A stretch of 64,000 bases of DNA from Flaccisagitta enflata. Taxonomy: Eukaryota; Chaetognatha; Sagittoidea; Aphragmophora. Each line of letters opens with the position of its first letter. The stretch's first letter is position 1. The stretch is taken from assembly GCA_965153355.1 (NCBI GenBank), contig OZ231126.1, positions 102,672,001 through 102,736,000 of the forward strand, read 5' to 3'. Below the pieces are notes generated by a model. The model was not told the origin of the DNA and made no database searches. It saw only the letters and a program-made list of their open reading frames with translations. Positions 1 to 11,180 of the stretch are shown one piece after another. The position numbers and the translations under genes are program-made.

Positions 1-535
1 TCCGTCCGTCCGCCCATCCGTCCATCCATCTGTTCGTCCCCCCCACCCCATCCTCAGGCCTTCGTCTCCTTTAGGTCTATTCTGACCCAAATTCTGCCAA
101 ATAGCCCAAATCTAAGCAATGTGGCCCAAATCTCAGCAAAATGGCCCAAATCTGGTCAGAATCTGGGTATCTGAGGCCACAATGCAGGTCTAAGGGGCTC
201 AAATGAGGGACCCCAGGCCAGAATTGGTTTTTTTGGCAAAGTTTGGGCCATTTTGCTTGGATTTGGGCCATTATGCTTGGATTTGGGCCATTTTGCTTAG
301 ATTTGGGCCATATAGCTTGGATTTGGGCTATTTGGCAGAATTTGGGTCAGAATAGGCCCCAAAGGAGATGAAGCCCTGAGGATAGGGCGGGGGGAACGGA
401 CGGACGGACATACGGACAGACGGTTGGACAGATGGTATAGAATGCCGGCGATCCCAAATGGTTGATTCTTGCCTCTAATGGTATGGTTTTAACAACATTG
501 CCTTTGGTATCCCCTTCCGGGCTGCTGCCCAAAAA
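1..535. repeat. Arm/21-mer dispersed repeat, copy 1 (cut by window start)
   Basis: Two arms face each other. Positions 60-180 read GCCCAAATCT..AGCAA on one strand, and 243-345 repeat the reverse form GATTTGGGCCATTTTGCTTG in about 21-bp units. Both arms end in a (CCGTCC)n / (GGACGGAC)n spacer. The right end, near 520-533, carries the family end GGGCTGCTGCCC followed by AAAAAG. This is the same family as the copies at 1294, 13411, 18211, 19404 and 63332. Confidence 0.7.
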
Positions 536-1293
536 GTCACTCTATATGACAATTGTTAGACTTGTAATGAAATTTTTCACAACCAATCAGAAATCGTATC
601 GGTGTGGTCAGAATTGAAGCTGTGCTGCCGCTGCAGCTGTTGCGGCAGTTCTGAAGAAACACTACCCCTACAACCCTATTGACTAATGCAACTTATAGCA
701 GTATCATCACAACTTTAATCCCAATAGTCATTCCGGGAGTGACGCCTACATCCACAAGTGGCCCGATTTGCCCCTGGCCCGATTCGCCCCACCCTCCCCT
801 ATCCCCTTTGACCAAATACTGACTGAAGGTGAAGAGGGTAATACGTGTACATATCTCCTACCTGGGCTGTCTCTCCGTCTTCATAGTCAACCAAAGTCAC
901 ATTGCCTCGTTTTGTCCTTCCCCCTCTTCGCGGTCCCGGTTGCGACATTTTGAACAACAATGGTAGTGTTTATATTGAAGACATTAGCCAAATTGGTCAA
1001 GCATGAAAGCAGAAGACGCCACGATGGACAAGGACGAGGACGAAAATCCCTGTTTTTGTACTCCGAACAATCAACATTCAAGTCTCTGTTAATGTCTATT
1101 TGTTTTTATTTTATTCATCGAACGAAACCAATTTTAGCCTGGAAAAAAAACACAATGAGATGCAATTCAATGGCAGAACGAAACGGCACATCAGAGCGCT
1201 CGTACAAGGTCGGTATCAATGATGTCACAATCCTATCCTATCCTATCCAGATAACTATGGCAAAATAAATAGCAGCCCAAAAACAGTTAGTAG

Positions 1294-2002
1294 CCAGTGG
1301 TATCCGTGCCCTGCTTGAGTAGTGTGCGATTCAAGTTGAGGGGGAACAGGGCAGCGGCCCCAAAGGGGACAAAGTCCTGTAGAACACAGGGGGAATCTGT
1401 CCATCCTTAGGTCTGTCCGCCCGTATATCGTTTTCTGGCATGATTTAGGCCATTTGTCTTGGTTTTGGGCCATTATGCTTGGATTTGGGCCATTTTGCTT
1501 AGAATGGGCCATATTGCTTGGATTTGGGCTATTTGGCAGAATTTGGGTCAGAATAAGCCCCAAACGAGAAGAAGCCCTGAGGATGGGGCAGGGAGGATGG
1601 ACAAACGGACATCGGATGGACGGACATACAATTGGTAAGTTTCCCCTGTGTTCTACAGGACCTCGTCCCCCTCAGAGGTCACAACATAGGGCTAGGGGCC
1701 GAAATGATGGCCAGAATTGGGGTTTTCTGGCATGATTTGGGCCATCTTGCCCGGATTTGGGCTATTATGCTTGGATTTGGGCCATTTTGCTTATATATTG
1801 GATTTGGGCTATTTGGAGGAGACAAAGCCCTGAGGATGGGGCAGAGGGGGACGGACGGATGGATGGACGGACAGATGGACGGACGGATGGATGGATGGAC
1901 GGACGGATGGACGGATGGACAGACAGACGGACGGATGGATGGACGGATTCCCCCTGTGTTCTACAGGACTTCGTCCCCTTTGGGGCCGCTGCACAAAAAG
2001 CG
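1294..2002. repeat. Arm/21-mer dispersed repeat, copy 2
   Basis: The left arm runs from GGTATCCGTGCCCTGC (1300) through GGGCAGCGGCCCCAAAGG (1350) to TCCTGTAGAACACAGGGG. The right arm, inverted, is CCCCTGTGTTCTACAGGAC..GGGGCCGCTGC followed by AAAAAG (1951-2001). Between them are 21-bp units GATTTGGGCCATTATGCTTG and (GGACGGAT)n. A second, internal copy of the arm sits at 1646-1680, so the element is itself duplicated. Open frames here are repeat translations, not genes. Confidence 0.75.
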
Positions 2003-2009
2003 AAATGAT

Positions 2010-4270
2010 TCACATCCAAGCAACGAGAAAAACATAACAAAATCCGTAACCATTTTAAAAATCTGCGAAAGATCTTTCAAGTGAGACCTGGCTGGATGTT
2101 CTAGCTCTATCTGTTTAGAAATGGCATTAGAATGAAGACAGGAGGTCAAGAGTTTGGAAATTCACTACCCCACTTTCATCTTTTATCTTTATTCTAACAT
2201 TAAAACTAAACGCATTGAGTTAGAAATTTGTTCTTGGCGCCATTTTAAAGAAAATTTAAAACTCTTTAATTTGCTCATGGATAACGAGTAACTAAGATAA
2301 TCCTGAGCTATATAGACATTCAAGGATTGCACATGGTCGTCTACATCCACAAGTGGCCCGATTTGCCCCTGGCCCGATTCGCCCCACCCTCCTCTATCCC
2401 CACCGATTTTTGTAATCTTCACGTTGTATTACGCGTGGAAGTGTAGATGTACCGAAATACTTCCGGATAAACAAAGTTGCTTATCTCATGACATGACGAG
2501 TTATGATTATATGGGAAAAAGGGGAATTGGGACTGACTGCTAATGAATCATTGTGATAAACTTTCCGTGCGGAGTAAAATAAATTAAAAAGTTTTTGGGT
2601 AACCAAATGCAGTCTTCTGAGCTTCAATTCGGAAAGACGACTACTCCATAGGAGTGGGCTGATGTTGACGTGAGATTTGGGAAGATGGAACGGAATTGAA
2701 GAAGAAAAAGACCTTTGAAGGTGCGATGCCAATCGCCGCCAAACCAAGATTTTTCGATTCTGTTTGCATTGAAATATAATCAGAAATTCAATCGGGAGGG
2801 AAAAATATTCTGGTATGGTGATGTCACGCCACAGCAAATACAGAATTAGTTAGAGAAATGGATGAATATGATGCAACAAGGGTTTTTTTTCACCCCAAAC
2901 CGTCAAATTTACAGACCTGGGATTGGACTAAGATAAATTATCTGAAAATCACGAATACCCTATTTTCAAAAGCAACTGCAACCAGCGAAAGATGTATTGT
3001 TTGAAAACTATTCACATTTCGTAATCCAGATTTGTTCTATCTAATAGCATACTACCTGCAGTTAATTCATGCAAAATTTCAGCACCTGAAGTCCAACAGT
3101 TTAGCTTCTATAACATTTTCAAGTAAAAAACCACATAACAGCTTTTCATTTCAGACTTGACTGGAGGTCACACATAACAGCTTTTCATTTCAGGCTTGAA
3201 TGGAGGTCTTCCATTTTAAACTTTTATAGTATCTCAACGCTAAAATTCTGGGGTTGCAGGCGACTAAAAAATTGGGATCTCAACACCTTGATACCAGATC
3301 TTATCATAAAAGGCAAATTTTTAACATAAGAAGTTGGTGGAATCTCATATGATCTCCTGCAAAAGCAATTGCAACCAGCTTTTGAAGACAGGTATCATGA
3401 ATATTTAGGAAAACCTTTTAAATCTTAGAATGACATCTGAAAGCATATTACCTGCGGTTATCTCATTTGGATCAGTTTCAGCAAGTTATTTCATGCAAAA
3501 TTTCAGCTTCTGAAGTCAAGTGGTTTAGCCTTAACAATTGATGGAACAAATCCAAATTTTTGAACATGAACAGGTTTTACACAATATAACTTTTGCTGGT
3601 CAGCCTTAACATTCAGATGAGATTCAAGAAAATAGCAAAAAAAGCAAAATTCGTGAGGTTTTTTCATTGTTTTTCCAGGATTTTTCAAATGCTGTACCTT
3701 GATACCCAAAACAAGGCCAACACATATAAGTCGCGTACGAGACATACAGACTTAAAATGACTTTTAAATCTGTTTCATCAAAAAAGGTTTTCCTTTCTTA
3801 ATTCGTGTAGTAACAAATGCACGAAGTATCATAAAAAAGACGAATCGCATGTCCTGAAATCTTAAGTAAGGGGTGTCTTCCATCATCAAAAGGTGCAAAA
3901 TTCCAAGGAACATAAAGGATCTGAGCTCATCGACTCAATTGCTTACAGGCTTTTGTTCGTAAAAGCCATTGGTTTCCAATCTAGACTGATACTAAGTACT
4001 CATCGATTAATTAAAGATAAAATCACCTTGATTTTCTTCAAATGCACTCATGATCGTACTGTCAATTCCAATGAGATGTTCAAACTCTTGAAAATGCCAT
4101 GGAGTTTTCACAATCATCCCTTTTTCGTTCATGTGATGCAGCCAATCTTCATCTGTTTAATGAATAAGAATTGCTAAAGCGCTACCACACGGATACAAAA
4201 AAGAAAAAAAGAAAAAAAAGAAGAAGACGCACAAAATGGCTAATTTTGCCTTTTGAAGCCCTTCAAAAGT
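2010..4270. other. AT-rich region without a recognised gene
   Basis: A 118-codon minus-strand frame (2481-2837) has no recognisable domain and no convincing splice sites. At 3053-3240 and 3440-3530 there are imperfect direct repeats (GCAAAATTTCAGC..TGAAGTC; CATAACAGCTTTTCATTTCAG twice at 3136 and 3173). A truncated end of the AACAAGG family lies at about 3710-3750. I see no other feature. Confidence 0.4.
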
Positions 4271-4271
4271 A

Positions 4272-4445
4272 CAGTGGAGCACCGCGAGAGCGCACCCGCT
4301 CATAAGGCATGCCCACCTATAAGGCATCCAGATCACTGTCCCATGAAAGATTTTGTAGTTATTTCTATACCAGCAGTAAGGCAGTTTCACTATAAGGCAT
4401 AGTTTTACTCAGTCCCTTGGAATGCACTCTCGCGAAGCTCAACTG
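4272..4445. mobile_element. 174-bp MITE with TA target duplication
   Basis: The terminal inverted repeats are CAGTGGAGCACCGCGAGAGC on the left and the inverse of GCACTCTCGCGAAGCTCAACTG on the right. Both are flanked by TA (4270-4271, 4446-4447), as expected for Tc1/mariner/pogo-type elements. Internal ATAAGGCAT motifs are shared with the larger relative at 55719-56526. The element is non-autonomous, with no coding capacity. Confidence 0.8.
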
Positions 4446-4552
4446 TACATTCATTTGGCGTCAATCTGGTAATTCTACCTTTTTTGTTTAGAAATGGCAT
4501 AAGTGAGTGAAAACTTTGCCCATTCCAGTTTTACAACTCAATGTTTTGATTG

Positions 4553-4799
4553 AACAAGGCCGGATACACGGCCGATCCGTAGTCGCTGCGGGTGGGCAGG
4601 GGCAGTAATGCGAGTGGGCAGGGGCTGTATGAGTGGGCGGGGGCTGTATTGACGCCAGGCAGGAGCGGTGATAGTCAGAAATCCGTTTTTCAGTCGATTT
4701 CGCGTCATCAAAATTTTCGCGTGACACTCAGACATTCAGACATTCAGACCTACCAAGGGACACACCCTCTCATAGAGTCGCTTGGGCAGCGACTAAAAA
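4553..4799 (+). repeat. AACAAGG...hairpin-TAAAAA element
   Basis: The 5' end is AACAAGGCCGGATACACGGCC and the 3' end is TAGAGTCGCTTGGGCAGCGACT followed by AAAAA. The 5' segment AGTCGCTGC (about 4582) is the reverse complement of GCAGCGACT in the terminal hairpin. The ends are not inverted repeats of each other and no clear target duplication is seen. Confidence 0.75.
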
Positions 4800-4977
4800 C
4801 GTTCAAATTGTTTTTTGTATCTGTTTTATGAATAGATAGGCGGGTACGTCTTTTTTTTTTTCTTTTTTAGTCAAGTTGTACATGGAAGCTGTACAGCAGA
4901 ACTGCAGAACCCATTACTACTTTTGTGCTTATGTGATGTTCTGGGAGATATATGTATATTTGTGGACTCTTTTTCCA

Positions 4978-5045
4978 TTACAACTTGTATCCTCTGTCTC
5001 GCCATGCTTCTTTTTCTTCAATTCTCATGTTGAACAAGTCAAGCA
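4978..5045 (-). CDS. Kelch-repeat protein gene, terminal exon
   Basis: This is the last exon of the Kelch gene on the minus strand. The 3' splice site is TTGAAAG|TG. The exon encodes 21 residues including LDLFNMRIEEKEAW and stops at TAA (4978-4980). It needs one base from the previous exon, and the exon at 5129-5282 leaves exactly one. The assignment rests on phase agreement, protein-like composition and the stop codon. No canonical AATAAA is obvious downstream. The acceptor is weak, so the boundary could shift. Confidence 0.5.
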
Positions 5046-5128
5046 CTTTCAAGCCACCAGTGGTGGCCCAACACTACAACAGTGCAACTTCCGTCGTCAC
5101 AGCAAGAGGGAATTTCAAATGCTCATAC

Positions 5129-5282
5129 CTAACCAAGTTGTTTTGCCATTGACAGATGGCGAAGCAGAAGGGGAAAAGCAGGTGGGTGTGCTCAGGGAGC
5201 CATCTGCTACTTTGTATTTGACGTAAAGTTTTCCTGGTCTAATCTCCTTGCAAACTAATCGCGCGATTGTCGATTGGAGTTC
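5129..5282 (-). CDS. Kelch-repeat protein gene, penultimate exon with microsatellite splice acceptor
   Basis: The minus-strand exon opens directly after a (CT)n tract ending in CAG (5283-5284), reads 51 codons (starting ELQSTIARLVCKEIRPGKLY, then KVADGSLSTPTCFSPSASPS) and closes at TTAG|GTATGA, leaving one base. The incoming phase is 0, which matches the end of the exon at 5991-6190. The (GA/CT)n array at 5285-5400 therefore forms the polypyrimidine tract of the intron. This stretch has no recognisable domain of its own and is probably the linker or tail after the Kelch repeats. The frame also stays open through the microsatellite, so a longer exon cannot be excluded. Confidence 0.6.
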
Positions 5283-5590
<308 letters not shown>

Positions 5591-5606
5591 CTTAGTTTGA
5601 ATTCCC

Positions 5607-5860
5607 TTTTTAGTTGCGGGCACGCAACTCTGTAAGAGGCTCTGTCCATCCGTCCGTCCGTATGTCCGTCCGTCCGTACGTCCGTCCGTCCGTCCAGACG
5701 TCCATCCGTCCGTCCATCCGTTAGTGAGCACGAGTTGAAAGGTGGAAAAAACGAATGTTTTAGAAGCTTTTTGAGTATGTGTCTGTGTTGGAAGGAAGGT
5801 TGGGTGGGGTGTGGATGGGGGTTGGCTGCCCCTGCCTATCCGTCTGCAACGATATTGTGA
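5607..5860 (-). repeat. AACAAGG/hairpin element, degenerate copy
   Basis: The hairpin end TTTTTAGTTGCGGGCACGCAACTC is intact on the plus strand, followed by (CCGTCCGT)n. The far end is reduced to CCCCTGCCTATCCGTCTGCAAC near 5830 and lacks the GGCCTTGTT terminus. Confidence 0.55.
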
Positions 5861-5990
5861 CCCCGCGTCATTTGTTCTTTCACCATTATCATTAGTATTG
5901 AGTAATCCTTTTCATCGTCATTGGTATTCCTTATCAAATTCATCGGTATTCCTCATCATCATCGTCATTGTGCGTAAAAAAGTTACTAAC

Positions 5991-6190
5991 TGGCATCGAG
6001 TCCTTCATCGCCAAACCCCCAAAGCAATGAATCGTCAACTTTCTTCCTCCGTCGACGCTGTCTGGCAAATCTCTAGGATCCGCATTGGAGTCAACCACCT
6101 GCGCTGTTCCACGGTTTCTTTTTGTTTTGTCATCTGGAAAGGTCGTTGCGAAGCCCCATCTGGCTTCAAACTCGAGGTTTTTTGACGTAT
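5991..6190 (-). CDS. Kelch-repeat protein gene, exon with third Kelch repeat
   Basis: This minus-strand exon runs from the acceptor ATCCAAAG|AT to the donor GCCA|GTTAGT. It encodes 66 residues, including NLEFEARWGFATTFPDD and KLTIHCFGGLAMKDSMP. The hydrophobic stretch followed by the Gly-Gly pair, and the preceding RWGFATT (compare R.GH..T in Kelch blades), fit a Kelch repeat. It needs one base from upstream, and exon 7436-7655 leaves one. It leaves phase 0, which the next exon accepts. The middle (DDKTKRNRG, DSNADPRDLP) is hydrophilic and loop-like. Confidence 0.65.
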
Positions 6191-6503
6191 CTTTGGATAG
6201 TGAAAATCTTTTTTTATTAGGCGATAATTGGGAAAAATATGGTCTGTTTAAAAAAATCTAGGAGTGGCGCTCATATCAACTATTCAGTTAGGGATCTATA
6301 GACCCCTTTCCACTCATTTCAGCTTGGATATAATGAGTCTGTAAACGGCGAGAGATAGACAAGATTCGAGAAAAGAAAAAGACAGGTTGATGATTTTTTA
6401 CTGCTACACGCAAAAATACCAGTAATGGCGACTATCGTTGACCGGAAACAATTGTAAAAGGTGTTTTGTCTTTTTCTTTTTCTTTTTTTTTTCAAATGAA
6501 ATA

Positions 6504-6679
6504 CAGTTGAATCCCGCTCTAACGGACTCCCCACCAACGGAATTCCGCCTATAACTGATACAAATTCATGGTCCCTTCAAATTGATTTCTTTTATTTTCT
6601 TTGTTGGCAATAAAAGAAATCCGGCTAAAATAGAAAAAAAATATTAGTGCCCTGAAATCCGTTAGAGCAGGATTCAACT
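6504..6679. mobile_element. 176-bp MITE (pogo/Tigger-like termini)
   Basis: The termini CAGTTGAATCCCGCTCTAACGG and the inverse of CCGTTAGAGCAGGATTCAAC are flanked by TA on both sides. It lies in the Kelch gene intron between 6190 and 7436. An adjoining (GA)n microsatellite covers 6699-6761. Confidence 0.75.
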
Positions 6680-6697
6680 ATATAGTGTATGAGTGAT

Positions 6698-6763
<66 letters not shown>

Positions 6764-6786
6764 ATGGTTGCTCTTGGTAATAAGAA

Positions 6787-7319
6787 AACAAGGCCAGATA
6801 CCAGACAAGTCAAGTTATGTGCTGGCGGGCAGACTGACTGTCCAATGGACCAAACGACTAACCAGTAAGCATGCTCAAATCAGAGACTCAACACCATGTT
6901 TCATGCAGATTGATAAACAATTTCTCAAGTTATGCTTATCTTTAGTTGCGTGCTACACAACTCTACACCCCGCTTTGTCCGTCAGTTGCACAAAGGGCAC
7001 AGATCTGCGTTTTAGTCTTAAAAGTAATTGTTTGAAGAAATCAGCCTCACAACTTCCTCTATTTATGTTTGTTGTTCTCAAAAAAGGATCAGTGAATACA
7101 ATGTGAGAAATTGATGATAAATTCAATGACAGGCACCAAAAGCAAGAGAGTACCTGGCCTTTAACATCACCCTAAACTGAGGCACATCTCTCGTTGGCAG
7201 GAACAGTCATACAAAAACTACATGTGAATGCCAAAAAAGCTAATGGTGACTAACCGACATATTGATGGACGGATCGGCAGACATAGCAGGTTATGGAGTC
7301 GTGTGCACACGACTAAAAA
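6787..7319 (+). repeat. AACAAGG...hairpin-TAAAAA element interrupted by a second copy
   Basis: The 5' end AACAAGGCCAGATACCAG and the 3' end GGAGTCGTGTGCACACGACT with AAAAAT are present. The 5' segment AGTTATGTGC pairs with GCACACGACT with two mismatches. Inside, at 6946-6995, is a fragment of an oppositely oriented copy (AGTTGCGTGCTACACAACTC..CCCCGCTTTGTCCGTC), which indicates nesting. Confidence 0.55.
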
Positions 7320-7435
7320 TAAAAAAAAGCGTTTTTCGATTTTTTTCCCAACCATGCCTCATGGCTTAACAAAAAAGGCGATGGTTATTTTGTAAAAAGG
7401 AGCTGAGTGCCATGTTATAATCAAGTCCCAGTTAC

Positions 7436-7655
7436 CCAACAACTTCTCCTCGGCCCAGTGCTCCGTGAGCAGATTGAAATAAATCATCTTCTTGTGGATT
7501 GTGTGAATCATGTAAAACTCGTCCATCGAAAAGCCACCCACCACCACCAGGTAATGCTTGAACACGGTCATAAATGCCCCGGATCGAAGTCTCTGATGAT
7601 GCATCCGTTGCTCGTCTGTTGACCAAGTGCTTGGGTGCGCAATTGGTGACACCAG
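7436..7655 (-). CDS. Kelch-repeat protein gene, exon with second Kelch repeat
   Basis: This is the clearest Kelch exon. On the minus strand it runs from the acceptor TTGTAAAG|CTG to the donor TTGTTGG|GTAACT, 73 codons plus one base. It contains AHPSTWSTDEQRMHHQRLRS, then HYLVVVGGFSMDEFYMIHTI and IYFNLLTEHW. This is the canonical Kelch layout: a hydrophobic strand, Gly-Gly, spacer, then Tyr/Phe and Trp. The incoming phase 0 agrees with exon 8704-8842. Galactose-oxidase-type Kelch propellers are usually protein-interaction domains; the partner cannot be read from the sequence. Confidence 0.75.
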
Positions 7656-7699
7656 CTTTACAACAAACTTTGGCTAAGGATTAGATATTAATTACAATG

Positions 7700-8640
7700 A
7701 ATTACAGAGTAGACCTAACTATGGCAAAAAAAAACCGAACACTTTGTTTTTCTCAATTGACTGTTTATTCTTTTTACTTAAAATTCATGAGCATTTTAAA
7801 GAGCTTCAAAATTTCTACAAATCTAGACCAAGCAGAAATTTTTTGCTTATATCGTTTTCAAATGACGAAGGATTGAAGTTAAGCACCCATTTTCTTGATT
7901 GCCAAAGAAAGCAAATTTCTGTTTCTGACAACAAGATACTTTTGTTTTACATATTTAGTAGAATGAAGAGATTTAATGAATGGCACCAAATTCAAGATAA
8001 AAATAAATTATTTTGAATTCTCTACAAGATGGAACCAAGCAGAAATCCTGATTCTTATTCGTTTAGGAGCTATATCAATTCAAAGTTGGTTACTCTTAAA
8101 AGATGGAAACCAGATTTGAGATTTCTGAAGGGTTATCATTAAAGCATCATAATTTCTAAAGTTTTGGAGCTACAATGGTCTGTGAGAGCTCAAATGAAAG
8201 ATCTTTTGAAGCTCTTTGAAACCGTCATGGATTTAAAGGGTTTATCTTTTGTAGTTAATAAGCAATCTTTTATCAAAAAATGGCATCTGGTTTGTTTTTT
8301 TTGCCATGGTAACAAGTAATTTCAGTCTTAACGTTTCTCTTAATGATACGACTCAAAATGGTCACAGATAAAAGGGCGCCAAGAACAAATTTTTAACTCA
8401 GTGCGTTTAGTTTCTATGTTACAACGAAGTAAAAACATGAAAATCCTGAAGTGAATTTTCAAATTCCTGATAACTTGTCTTCATTCTAATGCCATTTCTG
8501 AACGGATAAAACTAGGACATTCAGCAAGGTCTCATTTGAAAGATCTTTTACAGAGCTTCAAAATGGTCACCAATTTTGCTATGTTTTTCCTGTTGCTTGG
8601 GTAGAAAACATTGACAAACATGTTGTTCGGTTTTTATTTT
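7700..8640. repeat. Intron filled with a dispersed repeat also present at 10.4-10.9 kb
   Basis: Segments such as CTACAAGATGGAACCAAGCAG (8022) and AATTCAAAGTTGGTTACT (8077) recur in reverse orientation at about 10513-10600. GGCGCCAAGAACAAATTT (8376) recurs inverted at about 2225. CTAATGCCATTTCTGAACGG (8487) has relatives at 2110, 14085, 14388 and 35035. This is an old, multi-fragment repeat family without coding capacity. Confidence 0.6.
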
Positions 8641-8703
8641 TGCCATAGTTAATTGGATTCATAGGGAAAAGATTTGCATGCAAGGCTTCCATCCCAGGCT
8701 CAC

Positions 8704-8842
8704 CCATTCCTGATGTGCCGTGTCAGGTTTCACTGAAACTTTCAAAAGTTGATCTAGTGGCGTGTTGGAATCACTGACGCCCCCAAAGAGATAAGCATCA
8801 TGCTTGTCAACTGCGACCGCTGCATTAAGTGGCATCTCCAAC
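8704..8842 (-). CDS. Kelch-repeat protein gene, exon with first visible Kelch repeat
   Basis: This minus-strand exon runs from the acceptor ACGCCAG|G to the donor GAATGG|GTGAGC. It gives one base plus 46 codons. The product reads LEMPLNAAVAVDKHDAYLFG then GVSDSNTPLDQLLKVSV. LNAAVAVDKHDAYLFGG is a textbook Kelch strand pair with its Gly-Gly. It needs two bases, and exon 9568-9664 leaves exactly two. It ends in phase 0. Confidence 0.72.
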
Positions 8843-8965
8843 CTGGCGTGTTTGACACATTAAGACACACGAAAATATATACTTCATGAGGCAAGTGGAA
8901 GAAATCTGTGTAGGCAGTCGCCTGTCAAGTGTGCTCTGCAATTTAAGTTAGACCAACTATTATAA

Positions 8966-9320
8966 ACAAAGCCGGATAAACGGCCACCTAAGATGGGCGT
9001 GGGTGGCGGGGCAAGGGAAATGATGAAAAATGCTATCTAAATGTTGGGAAAGATCCAGGTCCTACTCAGGGTTCCCACACAAAACCAGCAATGTGTTGCC
9101 CGGTTTTGTGTGCTTTGAATTGAAAGAGAGAAGAGGCAGGGCAGCAATTCTAAAGAGGTTTGAGTGCAGTAGACCGCATGGGGACTTTCGTCCGTCCACT
9201 TTTAGGAGTCTCCTGAGGCTAGTGGGGGTGGGGTGGGTTGCTTTTAGGCCTGAAAAGACATATTTCAGGTATAGGTATTAGATAAGCCCCGAGGAGGCGA
9301 AGCTCTGTAAAATACAGGTT
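8966..9320 (+). repeat. Truncated AACAAGG element followed by an arm/21-mer fragment
   Basis: AACAAAGCCGGATAAACGGCC at 8966 matches the 5' end of the hairpin family but has no hairpin terminus nearby. From about 9170 to 9320, GGGGACTTTCGTCCGTCC and GCCCCGAGGAGGCGAAGCTC..TGTAAAATACAGG match the arm/21-mer family. Confidence 0.5.
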
Positions 9321-9567
9321 TAAAAAAACTCATCTTATGTGGCTAGATGGAGGCCGGAGGTAGGCTGATTTGAGTTCTGCAACGGCAAAGAAGGGAGGAG
9401 GCAGATGAATGACAGAAGAAATCAACGGACGGACAAATGAAAGTAACCCTTCAGCAATAGAATGTAATTTCCTTGGCGTTAGAATAATCTGTGGTTGCGC
9501 TTTGATGGAATCCAAATTCATTCAATGGACGGTTAACAAAAATGAAATAGAAATTGTATTTGGTCAC

Positions 9568-9664
9568 CCGATGCCCGATTGAGTCCAGTCGATGGCCAGG
9601 GCTTGTAAGCGTAAAGGAGTAACATACTCATCTTCTTCCTTTTCGCCAGAAATTATCATATCAG
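9568..9664 (-). CDS. Kelch-repeat protein gene, upstream exon
   Basis: This is the most 5' exon I can attach to the Kelch gene. On the minus strand it runs from the acceptor ACGTATGTTCAG|CT to the donor GGCATCGG|GTGACC, giving two bases, 31 codons and two bases. The codons read DMIISGEKEEDEYVTPLRLQ then ALAIDWTQSGI, an acidic loop followed by a strand ending in Trp, compatible with a Kelch blade. The previous exon must leave one base; I could not identify it, and the start of the gene is not located. Confidence 0.62.
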
Positions 9665-9805
9665 CTGAACATACGTTAGAAAATTAAAGGAAAAAAATTT
9701 GATTGGGAAAACTACTTATAAACCTCGGCAGTTACAACCTCTTTCGCAATGATTTTGTCCAATTTGGCAAGTTGATCGACAGCTCCTTGTGTCACATGAA
9801 TCGTT

Positions 9806-9976
9806 TTTTTAGCCGCTTTGTCCGTCTGTCTGTCCTTCGGTTGGTTGGTCTGTCGGTCCATTTGATTTTTCATGATTTTATTTCTTTGACCTCTCTGCTC
9901 CTGCCCAAATGGTCTAGTGATCTCAAATATGGCCCCATCCGCACGCGACTTGAATACCCATGCATCCGGCCTTGTT
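9806..9976 (-). repeat. AACAAGG/hairpin element, 3' hairpin lost
   Basis: The plus strand shows TTTTTTTAGCCGCTTTGTCCGTC, in which the hairpin arm is deleted, then the family body (CTGCTCCTGCCCAAATG, GACCTCAAATATGGCCCC) and the terminus GCATCCGGCCTTGTT. A further tail fragment (CCCACCCGCATGCGATTGGG..GCCTTGTG) lies at 10125-10172. Confidence 0.65.
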
Positions 9977-10399
9977 TTCTTTTTGTCTAACATTCTACAG
10001 CTTCCGACTCAAATTTTAATATGAATGCTAAATTCCTTAGTGCCCTCGCCTCAAGTCCGCTCATTCCACTTATCAGTAAGGGGAAACTTTTGTCTGACCT
10101 ATGCTACATGTGGAAATAGCCCCTGCCCACCCGCATGCGATTGGGATAGCTGTGTATCCAGCCTTGTGTTTTTCGACTGTGGTTTGCATGAGCCTTTTAT
10201 AATGGGAAGCTCAGATGGATGTGAAAACATAGGAATATGCCCCACGGTTCAGCTTACTCATCTGTTACTCTTTCATGTCATTTTCATCTTTATGAACTCC
10301 TTTTTTCTGTGTTGATAAACGTCAAATACCTACTAACGATGGCAATGAGAAAAAAAATAGACGCAATTTTTTGACTGTTGATTACTTCGTTAGTTCGTA

Positions 10400-10910
10400 A
10401 TAAAAAATGCTAGACCCTTTTAATCCATCCTTCCGCTCATTCTAGCTGCAAAACTTGAGAAGTTATGATAATTCAAAGTTAACCACTCAAAAATCTCAAA
10501 TCTGGCTTCCGTCTTTTTAAAGTAACCAACTTTGAATTGATACAGCTTGTAAACGAAGAAATGTCATGAATTCTGCTTGGTTTCATCTTGTAGAGAATTG
10601 AAAATACTTCATTTTCAACATTATTTTGTACAAATTATTAATTTTTTTTTTCTTTCAGAATATATAATACAAAAAGTGCCAAGTTTTCCAGCAATGAAAT
10701 CTGCTTCATGGGGCAATCAGGAATTTGAGTACTAAACTTCTATCTTATGTCATCTCTAAACAAATTAAGCAACAAATTTCTGCTTGATCTAGATTGGTAG
10801 AGTTTGCGAAGCTCATTCATATGTTCATTGATTTTAAGTAAAAAGTACAAGTGGTTTACAATCTATTAATAGATATTGAGCGTCTAATTTTTTTTCTTTG
10901 CCGCTGTTAA
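10400..10910. repeat. Dispersed repeat, inverted relative of 7.7-8.1 kb
   Basis: AGTAACCAACTTTGAATTGA (10521) and TGCTTGGTTTCATCTTGTAG (10576) are inverse matches to the sequence at 8022-8110, and TTTCTGCTTGATCTAGATTGG (10778) to 7817-7842. It is non-coding. Confidence 0.55.
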
Positions 10911-11180
10911 GCCGTCGTCATTCCTTCTTACAGGTCACAGGAATTGTGAAACAATAAGAGTAGAATAAGAGCTCTTGCATGAGTCCCGTTGGTCTGGTTG
11001 TCTGATTGCGATCAGCTCACTTATGTTCAAATCCCAACCCAAAATAGTTCGGTTTGAATTTGTGCTAACCAATTCGGTAGCCCCAAAGCGGTTTCCCTGC
11101 TTCCAACTCTTGTGCGAAGACCAATATGCCGGCAAGGATGAAATGTGGGCAATGTTCATTGAGTTTTTGCAGAATCGCAG

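Noticed and set aside
3503-3745. 80-codon minus frame
   Set aside because: It starts inside a degenerate AACAAGG-family end and has no domain or splice sites.
10975-11050. Possible tRNA-derived SINE (GTTCAAATCC B-box-like motif)
   Set aside because: No matching A box at correct spacing and no stem closure.
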